64,000 nucleotides of DNA from Heterostelium album PN500 (Eukaryota; Evosea; Eumycetozoa; Acytosteliales; Acytosteliaceae), in the NCBI RefSeq assembly GCF_000004825.1, contig NW_008805078.1:1144069-1208068 (forward strand), in the 5' to 3' direction. The notes under the pieces are model-generated. The model ran no database searches, was not told where the DNA came from, and was given only the letters and a program-made list of their open reading frames with translations. Positions 12,118 to 22,549 of this stretch are shown here, piece after piece. How positions within the stretch are numbered: position 1 is the stretch's first letter; every line of letters begins with the position of its first letter. Made by a program: the position numbers and the translations under genes.

Positions 12118-13260
12118 ATGAAAACAAATAATAATAATATATTGATATACTTGGTTGGTATAGGTTTTGTATTTATTGCTATTTTGATTTCGTCCAACTA
12201 TATTACACCACCGGATTTCGTCAAGAAACAAATATTGTTGAGTGTCGACTACACAAAAGCTGGATGTAACAACAAGAATGGAGAGAGCAACTGTAGTGTA
12301 ACAAACGTTGTTTCATCACCACCCGACCATTTCATATACTTTGGCTTTGGCGAATATTTGGCGAGTCAGGCAAAGCTATCGTTGGAGGAGCATCGTCATC
12401 AACAGCAGCAACACAAGCACGACTACCACTATTTGCGTGTCGACTCGAATCCCTATACACTGACAGCCGACAACAGTATCGATCATGTCAAATTCCTCAT
12501 GCTTACGAACCAGAGTTTTGAACTGCCGGCCGTTGGCAGAGAGTTGGTCTGTCGCTACAATGTCCGGCTGCAGACATTCAACACTGACAAACATCCATTC
12601 GGCAGCAGTGTCCACAATCCCGAGCAAGATCTTCGTTTGGCAGCGGCCGCCGTCAACTCTCTCGATTTCGCCACCAACATTGTCGCCGACTTTCTCATCA
12701 CCAACAACCAAATCTACGTGGTCTACGAACGTCTGCCATTCGCCGGACCAGAATATGCAGCGTTCACATTTGCCATTCCGATTCGCACGAGACAGCCCAA
12801 CGAATTTGTAGAGTTGGCAATAGCGTGGGACGCCGAACATCAGATCGTTCGATGGCTAATCGACAACCGTGAGGTCTACCGTGTTTCAACCGTTGGATAC
12901 TTGATTTCACGTGAGTATTTAATAGTGGATCGTGGAGGTCGCGAAGAGTTGGTATTCCCCAAGTCTGTGCAATGTGGTGCTGGAACATTCACACTGCTCG
13001 ACGGATCAGCACCATGTCTGGAAAGAGAAACCACCGTTGGAGGTGGATCTGGATGTATCAGCAACGAGCAATTGTCCCAAGGATTGGTACAACTTGATCA
13101 CCCACCCGCCAGAAACTACCTGACATCAAGAACAGGTCGAACCAACCAAACATTCTTTGATGCAACCTCCCAACAAAAAAATCGTATATTTGGTCAGGGT
13201 GCAATATTAGACATCAAATATATTGAAGTCTATACACAATCGAATAAACATAACATTTAA
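12118..13260 (+). CDS. Single-pass or secreted protein of unknown function, possibly DUF6081-like
   Basis: A single exon of 380 aa. Residues about 8-26 (ILIYLVGIGFVFIAILI) form a signal anchor or signal peptide. The rest is a globular, beta-rich domain with NIVADFLITNNQIYVVYERL, an acidic/aromatic stretch (FVELAIAWDAEHQIVRWLID) and cysteines in the second half. The pattern suggests a jelly-roll, concanavalin-like fold; I recall DUF6081 proteins of this general shape, but I cannot verify the match. The central part is clearly richer in G and C than neighbouring genes. No enzyme motif is visible. A histidine/glutamine-rich stretch lies at about residues 90-103. Confidence 0.55.
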   Translation: MKTNNNNILIYLVGIGFVFIAILISSNYITPPDFVKKQILLSVDYTKAGCNNKNGESNCSVTNVVSSPPDHFIYFGFGEYLASQAKLSLEEHRHQQQQHKHDYHYLRVDSNPYTLTADNSIDHVKFLMLTNQSFELPAVGRELVCRYNVRLQTFNTDKHPFGSSVHNPEQDLRLAAAAVNSLDFATNIVADFLITNNQIYVVYERLPFAGPEYAAFTFAIPIRTRQPNEFVELAIAWDAEHQIVRWLIDNREVYRVSTVGYLISREYLIVDRGGREELVFPKSVQCGAGTFTLLDGSAPCLERETTVGGGSGCISNEQLSQGLVQLDHPPARNYLTSRTGRTNQTFFDATSQQKNRIFGQGAILDIKYIEVYTQSNKHNI

Positions 13261-13452
13261 ATGAATGATTCATTTTTACAATATTTTTGGTGACAGTTTG
13301 TTTTATGTAAAAAAAACCACCCAGGGAGTAAAAATATCTTTCTATGATTTGTGGGAATTTTTGTGCCTCTTCCAAATATGATTTGCTAAAATAAAAGAGG
13401 AAAGAATGTAACTGCAATGATTGTCTCGATAAATTAATAATTATACTATTGT

Positions 13453-13453
13453 T

Positions 13454-13484
<31 letters not shown>
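13453..13484. repeat. TTTA microsatellite
   Basis: Seven to eight TTTA units directly upstream of the ferroportin gene. Confidence 0.85.
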
Positions 13485-13486
<2 letters not shown>

Positions 13487-13512
13487 AAGATAATTTATAT
13501 CAAGAACTGGGA

Positions 13513-15391
13513 ATGGATAGAAGTTCATTCCTATTAAATAGTGTAGAGTTTGGTAGTGATGAAATAAGTAATAGCGGGACTATATTAGTATTAGATCATG
13601 ATAGTAAACAAATAGAATTAGAAGAGTATGAAGGTGATTCAGCTATTTTAATAAATAATAATAATAATAATAATAGCAATGTTGATGATAATAATTATAA
13701 TGATGATAAAGGACTGTTAGATAGTAATATTCAACAATTACAAAGTAGTGGTAGTGGTGGTGATACAAATACAACTACTTATGAAGATATAAATATTGGA
13801 GATGATAAAGATGGAGATCAAGATGTACTGCCTCTTGACATTGAGCGAAGAGTATCATTATATATGTTGGCATCTCATCTAATAACGAGAATGGGTGATA
13901 AGATGTGGGATTTCATGATACCCTTGACTCTGATAGTAATATCACCTACATCTCTAATACCTTCATCTTTATATGGTCTTTCTATCACATTTATCGGTAT
14001 AATATTATCACCTTCAGTCGGGAGAATGGTTGACATTAAAAAGAAATTACCAAGTAAGTTAATAGATCAATGATCATTGTTACAACCAACAACAAACTTA
14101 TTAACATTATTACAAATAAAATAAGTGATTAGAACAGCTATTAGTTGTCAAGTATGTGCATTAGGTACTTCTGCAGTGTTGCTGTATCTTCTCATGCGAT
14201 ACTCTGAGAGTAGTGACAATATTAAATCAAACATATTCTCTCACGTTGGTACTGCACTATGTTTCTTTGCTCTATTGATATCTGCATCAATTCACTCTGT
14301 TGCATCAAGTATAATGAATATCTCTGTTGAAAGAGTATGTATATATCTATATATAATATACATAAATGTTTAATTAACTTTTTATTTTCTTTAAAATAAA
14401 GAAATGGGTACCAAAGTTGATAAAGAGAGATTCAAGTTTAACTAAAATGAATACTAGAATGAGACAGATCGATTTAGTAACAGAGGTATCCGCACCGTTC
14501 ATTGCCGGATTGCTTACTACCATACCTCATATCAATGAATTACGTGCGTTCATGATAGTGGCATTGTTTAACTTTGCTTCATTCTTTCCACAGTTTTACT
14601 TTCTTCAATTAGTTCACAATTCAGCATCTTTACAATTAGAGAGACAAGAGCAACAAGTAGAAGAAGAAGAATGTGTTCAACTAACTGAACATCAGCAAGC
14701 TGAACAACTACAACAACAACAACAAAAGAAATCATATACTCTTTATAATCCATTCAAAGATTTAATTCGTGGATGGAAGTTATTTATTAGACAATCGGTA
14801 TTCTTGGTTGTAATATCATTTGTATTGCTTTGGTTTACTATTCTAAGTCCACACGACCCGCTGCTCACTGCTTACCTGTCGTCTAGCGGCTATACTAATC
14901 TGCAGCTAGCGATATTCCGTGGTGTAGGTGCACTGTTTGGTTTGCTATCGACATTCTCATTCGAACCGATGGTTAAGAGATTCGGTCTGGCCAACACAAC
15001 CACCATCTATATCGCCGAAGAAGGTCTAATGGTATTACTTGCCGGTCTCGTCTTCACGGTACTCCCACTGACCACAGCAACTCGCTACATCTTCCTCATA
15101 CTGATAGTAGTGTCACGTGTCGGACTCTACGGATTCGAACTTGGCGAGATTCACTTTGTACAGCGAGCAGTTCAAGATTCAATACGTGGCAATATCAGCG
15201 GTGTCGAAACTTCACTGACCAGTCTGGCGATGCTAGCGGTGTACATCGGTGGTCTGGCAGTTCACTCGACCGCCAATTTCTCCATACTCATTTGGCTCTC
15301 AATTGGATTCATCAACATCGGTGTAATAACTCTTCTCTTTTGGAGATTCACCAAACCAATCGATATAAAACTACATAAATTACAAAACTAA
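13513..15391 (+). CDS. Ferroportin-type iron exporter (SLC40 family)
   Basis: Three exons, 13513-14053, 14126-14334 and 14402-15391, give 579 aa. A 115-residue, Asn/Asp-rich N-terminal extension precedes about eleven to twelve membrane helices. Family marks are the first helix region (YMLASHLITRMGDKMWDFMI) and the segment after the second intron (RKWVPKLI, then MNTRMRQIDLVTEVSAPF), which corresponds to the conserved metal-site and gating helices of ferroportin. A Gln/Glu-rich cytosolic loop (about 14640-14735) splits the protein into two halves. Ferroportins export Fe(II), in amoebae from phagosomes or from the cell. It is followed tail-to-tail by HPRT. Confidence 0.85.
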
Positions 15392-15588
15392 CTACAAACA
15401 GAACACAGTGTTTAAAACAAAGTAGTAAACTAGTAGTTCAATGAATGAATGTCAAACAATGTAAAATATAATAATAAAAACAACTGACTTTTGTTATTTA
15501 GATTTATAATTTAATTTAATTTATACTAATGTTGCAATGTATTGTTTCTTTTTTCTTTGTTTTTTTTGCTGTTTTTTTTTTTGTCATC

Positions 15589-16330
15589 TTAATGTTTATA
15601 ACATTCCTCTTTCAATTCACCCAAGTATGGAAGTTCACGATATCTCTCTGCAAAATCGAGACCGTAACCAATGATGAATACCATTGGGATGTCGAATCCG
15701 ATGTACTTGACGGGTACCTCTACTTTGAGACCCTCTTTCTTACGCAGGAGCACCGAGGTGGCCAATGACTTTGGTTTACGTGATTGCAACAACTCCAAGA
15801 GATGCTTCAGAGTGAGACCACTATCAACGATATCCTCTACGACGATGACGTCTTTACCTTCGATGGCTTCCTTCAAATCCATATTGATCTTGACGACACC
15901 ACTGCTTGTAGTGGATGCACCATACGATGAGATCGACATGAAATCCAAGGTGACCAATGTATCTGGTAGATCGATTGCTCTAACCAAATCCGACATGAAC
16001 ATGAACGATCCCTTTAAGATACCAATTAAAACCAACTCTTTTGAACCTTGGTAATCCTATATATAATGAATGATCATATATATATTAACCATACCAAACA
16101 CAAGCCAATGAGTATAATTCAATCAAAAGAAAAGTAAACATATGTTTTTTTTTTTTTGAAATAGACAATCTAATTAATATCATATAAACAAAGTGTGCGT
16201 TGTTGTATATTAAAACTATTCTATTTACCTTGGTGATCTCACGACCTATCTGTTGAACACGTTCCTTAATTTCATTCTCTGAGAAGAGCAAAGTCTTTAC
16301 ATTTGGATGTAAGTTGGTGTTTGAATTCAT
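15589..16330 (-). CDS. hprT: Hypoxanthine-guanine phosphoribosyltransferase
   Basis: Two exons, 16330-16229 and 16056-15589, give 189 aa. The PRPP-binding motif VIVVEDIVDSGLT is intact, preceded by the flexible-loop region with its SYGAST motif and followed by the purine-specificity segment (KYIGFDIP, FIIGYGLDFAERYR). The enzyme salvages hypoxanthine and guanine to IMP and GMP in the cytosol. Length and motif spacing are normal for the family. Confidence 0.93.
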
Positions 16331-16852
16331 ATTTCTATTATTATAAATGAAAGAAAAGATATAAATATAAAAAAAGATATTTTAAATTAAAAATAAGATA
16401 TATTAAAATAAATAAAATAACAATTGAATCAATAAAAATAACAAAAACAATTAACCAACAACAACAATACTCAGCAAATCAACCAGAGTAGCACCGATAA
16501 TCATCTGTCAATAATTCGAATATGATGGTTTGTCGTCTTAAAATCAAACCACACAAACATTCACACAACATTTTGCCGAATATTTATTTCGAATTTTTTA
16601 AATTTTTTTTCAAGCACTAAGTGATTTGAGTGTTGTGCATCCACTTAAAAAAAAAAGAACTTCCATTTTTAATTAAATGAAAAAAATAAACACAAAAAAA
16701 AAAAAATGAAAATATAAATAATTAAAAATATTTTTATTAATTTCACTCTTATCATATTTGCATTGTGTTGTTGTTGTTTTGATTTTATAATATATATATT
16801 TAGTAATTGAGCAGATATTATTAGTTTAGTTTGTTAATATTTATATGTTATT
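16331..16852. other. Divergent intergenic region
   Basis: 522 bp of AT-rich DNA between HPRT and AVL9, with poly(A) and poly(T) runs. No coding sequence or clear motif was seen. Confidence 0.5.
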
Positions 16853-17283
16853 ATGTCGTCAAGTTCATCAATTAATTTAGGTAGTAGTGTTAACAGTACT
16901 AGTAGTAGCAATAATAATAATATTGATGAAAATACAAATAATAATAAATTGATTGAATATATATGTGTGGTTGGATTTCATCATCAATTCGGTAATCGAT
17001 TGGAACATATTTATCCAGAGATTTCAGATGTGAATAAGAGTCGATTCGAATGGAATCTACTGCCGTTCTTATCATTGCCGGACGGTGTTCACAACTCACA
17101 AGAAGACTACTGCTTCTTCACACTGAATGAAGTCAACCCAATTGTACAGCCACCACGTAGACTCTACGGTCTCTCTCAATTCAAACAGGTGAACAGACAA
17201 GATCTACCACCTCATGCACTCTCAGAGTCTGACACACGTCAATCCGTACAGAAATCAATTTGTATATTATCTTCATTTGTAAG

Positions 17284-17324
<41 letters not shown>

Positions 17325-18912
17325 AATAAAAAAGATTGAATCTAGATTAATTATTATTTCTAACATTACTATTAGCCAATATTCTATACATTTAAAACAC
17401 AATTATCAGTTGCAAGTTATTGTTATTTCAATCAAGGTGATTTTAATAATATTGAATTATTAAAGAATTGGTATATACAACAGAATGCAGAGTTTGATAC
17501 GAAATGTCAAAAGTATATTCAGTCCACTATGAATGGATCAACTACCACTGCTAGCGATTCTTCTGGTTCATCATTATCTATGAATTCATCACTATCTGGA
17601 TTTGAAAATATAATATTGTCAAATTCCTCTGTTATACCAAAGATACCGATTCCTTCTGATTTCTTTTTAGGCTCACTCTCTTTGAAAATGTTTATCTCTC
17701 ACTTTGGTAGGAACAGTCTGACGTTGTTCAAGTTGATCATGTTGGAGAAGGGTGTCATCGTTTTCAATCCACAGCCAATCAATGCGGTCTGTGAATCTAT
17801 ATTGGCAGTGGTTTCGTTGTTTCCCAGGCTGTTTGATGATTTCCTTTCACAGAATGCACTGATCAACCGTAGCTATAAAATCGACTGGAAACGCAAGGAA
17901 AAGTCGAATGCCAACGTGATCACCACAGCACAGCTAGAGGAATACGCGCTGCCATTGCATTTGTTCTCCTCCAAGTGTCTGCTCCACCCTTATCTCTCAC
18001 TGCATCAGATTGCACTACTCTCGCCATCAACACCTGCACCCATCACACAACCATCGTCACCTACGTCACTCACCGGCAGTGGAGGAAGACTAATCAACAA
18101 CTACAAAGGATTCCTAGTTGGAACCAGTAATAGTCTATTCTTAAAAGCACCTCCACAAACTACTCACGCAATTGTTGATGTAAGATCATAAGTTAAGTGA
18201 TGATAGCTTAATTATCCATAAATTAATATTTCTTTTTTAATAGATTCAAAGTTCAGAGATTATATTTAGAGATGAATCATTACATAGAATAATGGAGTTG
18301 ACATCTTCCGATAGAAGATTTATCGATAATATTATTAGTTGTGCTAGGGATCATCAAGGAAGTCAATATGTTGGTAGTGACCAGTGGATTCGTGATCAAT
18401 TCGAACAGTATATTCTTTATTTGGTCGCTCACATGGCTACTCTCTTAAAGATAGAGGCTGGTAAGACAATGATCACCAATCTCGATACTGTACAGCAATA
18501 TAACGAGTGGTGGATAAGATCATGGGCAACCACCCGTAATTTCAATCTTTGGAGAAATCAATTGTTTAAAGTTAACCCAACACCTTCAATACCATCAAAA
18601 TACCCAATGTAAATATATAATCTACAACTACATTAAGTTAAAGGTTATTTTTAATTATTAATTTTTTTTTATCTAAAAATTAGTCATCCATCAGGACCAC
18701 CCAGTGATATTTTAGATAATATTCAAGATAAACTTACAAATTCAATTAAAGATTTGGAACCTTTGACATCTGGAATTTCAAAAGCATTGTTTGGTGCATC
18801 TTCTTTTCTTTTTTCAAGTGGACAATCTATTATTAGTAAAGTAATGGATGAAGATATGACATCACCAACACCACCAAATACTTCAAGATCTACTTGGATA
18901 CCAATTACTTCT

Positions 18913-18945
<33 letters not shown>

Positions 18946-18951
18946 ACTTCA

Positions 18952-18992
<41 letters not shown>

Positions 18993-19541
18993 AACTGTAA
19001 ATAAAACAACAACAAATAATAATAATAATAATAGTAATATAGTGGAGGGAGAAGTAGAAGAAATAATGAAAGATGGTTGGAGTAAAGTTCAAGAGAATAG
19101 TTATTATGCTGCTTCTAAAGCAGCCAATGCAATGGTAAGTAAAGTTTATTATCAAATAAATTTTGTAATTAATTATTAATTATTTACCAAAATTTCCAAA
19201 AGAAACCATTGGTATCAAGTGGAAAAGTTATAGCAAAACAATTATCATCATCATTGATACAGATTGTGGCACCGGATCCATCAGGTAATCAAGAACAATC
19301 AACAAACAATAATTCATCTACATCATCAACAACAACAAATTCAACTTCAAATAATAATAGTAATAGTAATAGTACAAAGCCAACCTCAAGTGGTTTTGAT
19401 GAAATTGAAGTAGATTTGAATTCACCCAACACATTGACACAAATATTCCAACAGAAGCAGCATGGTAATATCATTGAAGACTCATTTTCAAAGATGGAAT
19501 TACTGGAGGAGATTGACAGTGAAGACATTTATGAGTTATAA
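16853..19541 (+). CDS. AVL9-family late secretory pathway protein (DENN-related)
   Basis: Five exons, 16853-17278, 17376-18179, 18244-18608, 18684-19134 and 19203-19541, give 794 aa with all phases consistent. The N-terminal module matches AVL9: VVGFHHQFGNRLEHIYP, LPFLSLPDGVHNSQEDYCFF, RQSVQKSICILSSFPIF, then the DENN-like part (FGRNSLTLFKLIMLEKGVIV, VVSLFPRLFDD). AVL9 proteins act in exocytic vesicle formation and polarised cell behaviour. The C-terminal third is Asn/Thr/Ser-rich with an AAT/ACA triplet tract (18915-19032), typical dictyostelid low complexity. Intron 1 carries about 14 GTT/TTG units (17283-17325). Confidence 0.88.
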
Positions 19542-19711
19542 TTTAATTTTAATAAAATATATATTTTTATTTAAAAGTACACAATGATTTCATCAAATTT
19601 AGTAAAAATTTTTTTTTTTTTTTTTTTTTCGTATGATTAGATTAAAAGAAAGTATATTGATTAATCATAAAGTACAGCAGCATATCCCAAGTAAATGGGT
19701 GAATCAAAATA

Positions 19712-21008
19712 ATGGAACAGCAATTAATACAAAGCATAGATCAGAATCCAAATAATGGTGTTGATTATTATAATTTGGCTCTGATTATTTCAGATGAAAA
19801 TCGATCGTCAGCCATTCTTTTATCAGGTGAATCAATGACAATACAACAACTATACTTGAAAGCAATAGAGTGTGACTCATCACATTCAGAATCATACCAT
19901 AAACTTGGATTCCTAATGACAAACAAAGATAAAATTATCACATTGAATAATGGACAAACAATGACCGAACAACAATTATACATGAAAGCAATAGAGTGTA
20001 ATCCAAATAGATATGAGTCATACTATAATCTAGCGACAGCAATTGAAGGTGACGATACAATTACACTGAACAATGGACAATCAATGACAGATCGACAACT
20101 ATTCTTGAAAGTAATAGAGTGCGAACCATACCATTCAGATTCCTATCATAATCTTGCTACTATTCTATTGAAGAGTGACGATACAATCACACTGAATAAC
20201 GGACAAACAATGACACAACGACAACTATACTTTAAAGCAATAGAGTGTAATCCTTATAATACAGAGTCATATTATAATCTTGCTAGGACTCTTGTTCAAG
20301 GTGAGATGATCACACTGAATAATGGGCAGACAATGACCGAACAACAACTATACATGAAAGCAATAGAGTGCGATCCAAACGATACATTCTCCTATATTAG
20401 TCTATCAAGCTTATTATCACCATATGAAACAATCATTCTTCACGATGGTCAGGTGATGACAAGGATACAATTATTGGTGAGAGCAATAGATTGTGATCCA
20501 AACTACCCACTTACATATTCGTTACTTGCAAACTCATTACCTGGAACAATCCATACAGCAATAACACTTTTAGATGGTCAGCTAATGAGTCATAAACAAC
20601 TCTATTTAAAATCTTTAGCTCTAGATCAAACATACTATGATGCACATGTTAATCTTGCAAATTTACTCGAACCAACTGAATCAATAGTCTTGCCATCTGG
20701 TGACACATTGACAAAGAAGCAATTATACCAAAGGGCAATTCAACTTAAACCAAACTTCCATCATTCATTCATAGGTTTAGCGTTGTGTATGAACTCAAAT
20801 GAAACAATCACTCTTCATAATGGTGTATCAAAGACAAAACAACAAATATTCATTGAAGCCTTGAAGAAAGATTCTACTCTGACATTTATCTACAAATATA
20901 TAGGACTAACGCTTTCAAACAACAAACAAACGATGATACTTTCAAATAGGTGAGCAAATGTCAAGGAGACAACTACTTCAAAAAGCAAGAAACCAATCAG
21001 ACCAATAA
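19712..21008 (+). CDS. TPR-like repeat protein with about 40-residue repeats
   Basis: About ten and a half repeats of 40-42 aa, each built like TITLNNGQTMTEQQLYMKAI followed by ECNPN..SYYNLA. The second half of each repeat is TPR-like (a YYNLA helix); the first half (a D/N-G-Q turn plus QLYxKAIE) is the hallmark of this dictyostelid repeat type. The open frame stops at 20953 in the eleventh repeat. With one surplus base near 20948 ignored, the repeat continues (GEQMSRRQLLQKA) to a stop at 21006-21008, giving 431 aa. No function can be named; TPR arrays are protein-binding scaffolds. The repeats are fairly uniform, suggesting recent internal duplication. Confidence 0.7.
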
Positions 21009-21127
21009 ATAAACTTAGAGAGAATTTGATTGTTCAATATAGATATTCAAATCGAAAAAAAACAAAAATTTATAAATTTTTTGACAATATTTTAAAAAAT
21101 GAAGTTGCAATTCATTCACTCATCATT

Positions 21128-21210
21128 GTACTCTTGGCCGAGTTGGTCTAAGGCGTCAGTTTAAGGCACTGATTTCTTCGGAAGCGTGGGTTCAAATCCC
21201 ACAGAGTACA
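21128..21210 (+). tRNA. tRNA-Leu(AAG)
   Basis: 83 nt. Acceptor GTACTCT pairs with AGAGTAC, discriminator A. The D-arm carries box A (TGGCCGAGTTGG), the anticodon stem is TCAGT/ACTGA with loop TTAAGGC (anticodon AAG), and a long class II variable arm (TTTCTTCGGAAG) is followed by a T-arm with box B GGTTCAAATCC. No intron. CCGCTTGCGG lies at 21227-21236, 16 nt downstream. A second, inverted copy lies at 25172-25254. Confidence 0.96.
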
Positions 21211-21226
21211 CTATAAAAATCCATGT

Positions 21227-21236
21227 CCGCTTGCGG
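21227..21236 (+). promoter_or_regulatory. CCGCTTGCGG element downstream of tRNA-Leu
   Basis: This 10-mer, a CCGC/GCGG mini-palindrome, lies 16 nt after the tRNA 3' end. The same 10-mer in the same orientation lies 16 nt after the other tRNA-Leu (25146-25155) and 26 nt after tRNA-Glu (37087-37096). Its role is unknown: a tRNA-gene 3' element, or the edge of a repeat that targets tRNA genes. Confidence 0.6.
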
Positions 21237-21288
21237 TGATGATCTTTGTAACTATAACAAGATGGATTTTTCTATATAAATCAAAGTA

Positions 21289-21485
21289 GTCGAAGGACGT
21301 AGTTAGTGAAATGGTTCATTCGTGGGCCTTCACTACTTCGACCCGGGTTCGAGGCTCGGTAATGACTAAGTTTCCCCGCTACCGGAACGTATATAATAAA
21401 ACTGATGTCCTAAGAGCCCATGGGGCAATACATTGACACCAACTCGTGAGGAGGTGATAAAAAACACCTCCTTAGTGCAATGGAC

Positions 21486-21521
<36 letters not shown>
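21289..21521 (+). mobile_element. SINE-like element 1 (tRNA-headed, poly(A)-tailed)
   Basis: 233 bp. The head (21289-21360) is tRNA-like, with a box A-like TAGTTAGTGAAATGG and a good box B, GGTTCGAGGCT. The body contains a perfect 7-bp hairpin GGAGGTG/CACCTCC near 21450-21475. The tail is about 34 A's. It is flanked by an exact 15-bp target duplication, ATATAAATCAAAGTA, at 21274-21288 and 21522-21536. Head, tail and duplication together indicate retrotransposition by a LINE machinery. No protein is encoded. Confidence 0.75.
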
Positions 21522-21527
<6 letters not shown>

Positions 21528-21548
21528 ATCAAAGTATTGTATATAATA

Positions 21549-21976
21549 ACCCAAGCCTCTTTGGCCAAGTTGTTCCATTAGTAAGCCTTAGAGGACTTGG
21601 GTCGTGGGATCGATCCCGGGTTTTTACAAAATTTTCCCGACTTGAAAGGAGCGCGCCAAGTACTAATCTAGTATCTTAAATACTATCTTGAACCCCATGA
21701 AGTTGACACCGACAATAACTAGCAGGCTTATCACAGGTGAACACCGAGTGGTTTGCAAACGTACCCGCTTAGAATTCTAAGTGGCTTAAATACTCTGTCT
21801 GCCAAACCATATCAATGGGAACATCATCCCTTACTCAAAATGATGGCCATCTCAGCCGGCCTGTGGCTGAACTGTTCCAACAATAAATAAACACGAACTG
21901 TAGGGTAATATCAAGCTCTAGACCTTGACTATCAGTAATGGTAGTACAAGGATAATTTAAAAAAAAAAAAAAAAAA
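21549..21976 (+). mobile_element. SINE-like element 2 (tRNA-headed, poly(A)-tailed)
   Basis: 428 bp. The head has box A TGGCCAAGTTG and box B GGATCGATCCC, 40-50 nt apart, and resembles the local tRNA-Leu (TTGGCCGAGTTGG). It ends in 18 A's. An exact 11-bp target duplication TGTATATAATA lies at 21538-21548 and 21977-21987. A 38-nt tail block (GCCTGTGGCTGAACTG onward, about 21858-21895) recurs with one mismatch at about 22185-22225, just before a LINE fragment. It is a different family from element 1. Confidence 0.7.
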
Positions 21977-22184
21977 TGTATATAATACAATCAGAGAGAA
22001 CACTTGAGAGTTCTGATTAATAATTGTGACTCTAAAGGTTTGGTAAATTGTTTAAATAGTTCGCTATTCTGTTTTCTTGGAATTGCTGATTATTTCCTGG
22101 ATATGGATTCTTTACAGTAACTAAGAGGTTTGCAATGGTTTATGGTTTGATCACTCTGTTTGATATCATAAAATCTTTTGTGCC

Positions 22185-22505
22185 TGTGGCTGAACTGCTC
22201 CAACAATAAATAAACACTGTACAGTAAGTATAAGTTAATACTCTTAAAGCGAAATCAACTATCATTAAATCTTATGTACTTCCCATGCTCTTCTATCACT
22301 TTTATCTTGAATCACCCACACCTGATCAAATCAAGCTTGTCAACAGACTTATTGCTTAGTTCTTCACCTGTGCACCTGATACCAAAGAAAAGTTCACAGC
22401 TTTGATGTCTTTGGAGAGGTCTTGCTTCCCCTGGAATGATGGTGGTCTGAATTTGTGGGATTTATCTTCGCTCTGCTTACAAGATATGGGTCTTTATTAG
22501 ATTCT
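22185..22505 (+). mobile_element. LINE fragment: region after the reverse transcriptase core
   Basis: From about 22250 the plus strand reads as the C-terminal part of a LINE ORF2: KSYVLPMLFYHFYLESPTPD, QIKLVNRLIA, then MSLERSCFPWNDGGLNLWDL. This is the typical stretch after the RT domain, where a W/F motif precedes a GGLNLWDL-type motif. In-frame stops occur and both ends are truncated, so it is a dead copy. The first 40 bp match the tail of SINE-like element 2. Dictyostelid LINEs (TRE type) often lie near tRNA genes. Confidence 0.6.
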
Positions 22506-22549
22506 TGTTGTTAAGTAGAAACAACTCATTTGGTTTCTTCAAAATATAG

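Larger units (their letters stand above)
21238..22010. repeat. Repeat X beside tRNA-Leu, split by two SINE-like insertions
   Basis: The pieces AACAAGATGGATTTTTCTAT, ATATAAATCAAAGTA, TGTATATAATA and CAATCAGAGAGAACACTTGA occur here in order, interrupted by two poly(A)-tailed elements. The same sequence, read on the minus strand, occurs next to tRNA-Glu (37051-37085 plus 31404-31443), there split by the LTR element. Joining the outer pieces in each locus gives the same uninterrupted repeat, with only small differences. The repeat is probably an old element that settles downstream of tRNA genes. Confidence 0.6.

Noticed and set aside
12376-13123. Several open frames antisense or out of frame to the 12118-13260 gene
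   Set aside because: The GC-rich exon leaves other frames open; none has family-like content.
19633-19755. 40-codon frame overlapping the start of the TPR-like repeat gene
   Set aside because: It begins with ATG and is non-repetitive (LINHKVQQHIPSKW), but overlaps the repeat gene in another frame and has no other support; it may be an upstream frame.
22010-22185. Coding or RNA gene between SINE-like element 2 and the LINE fragment
   Set aside because: No open frame, no conserved motif; left as repeat debris.
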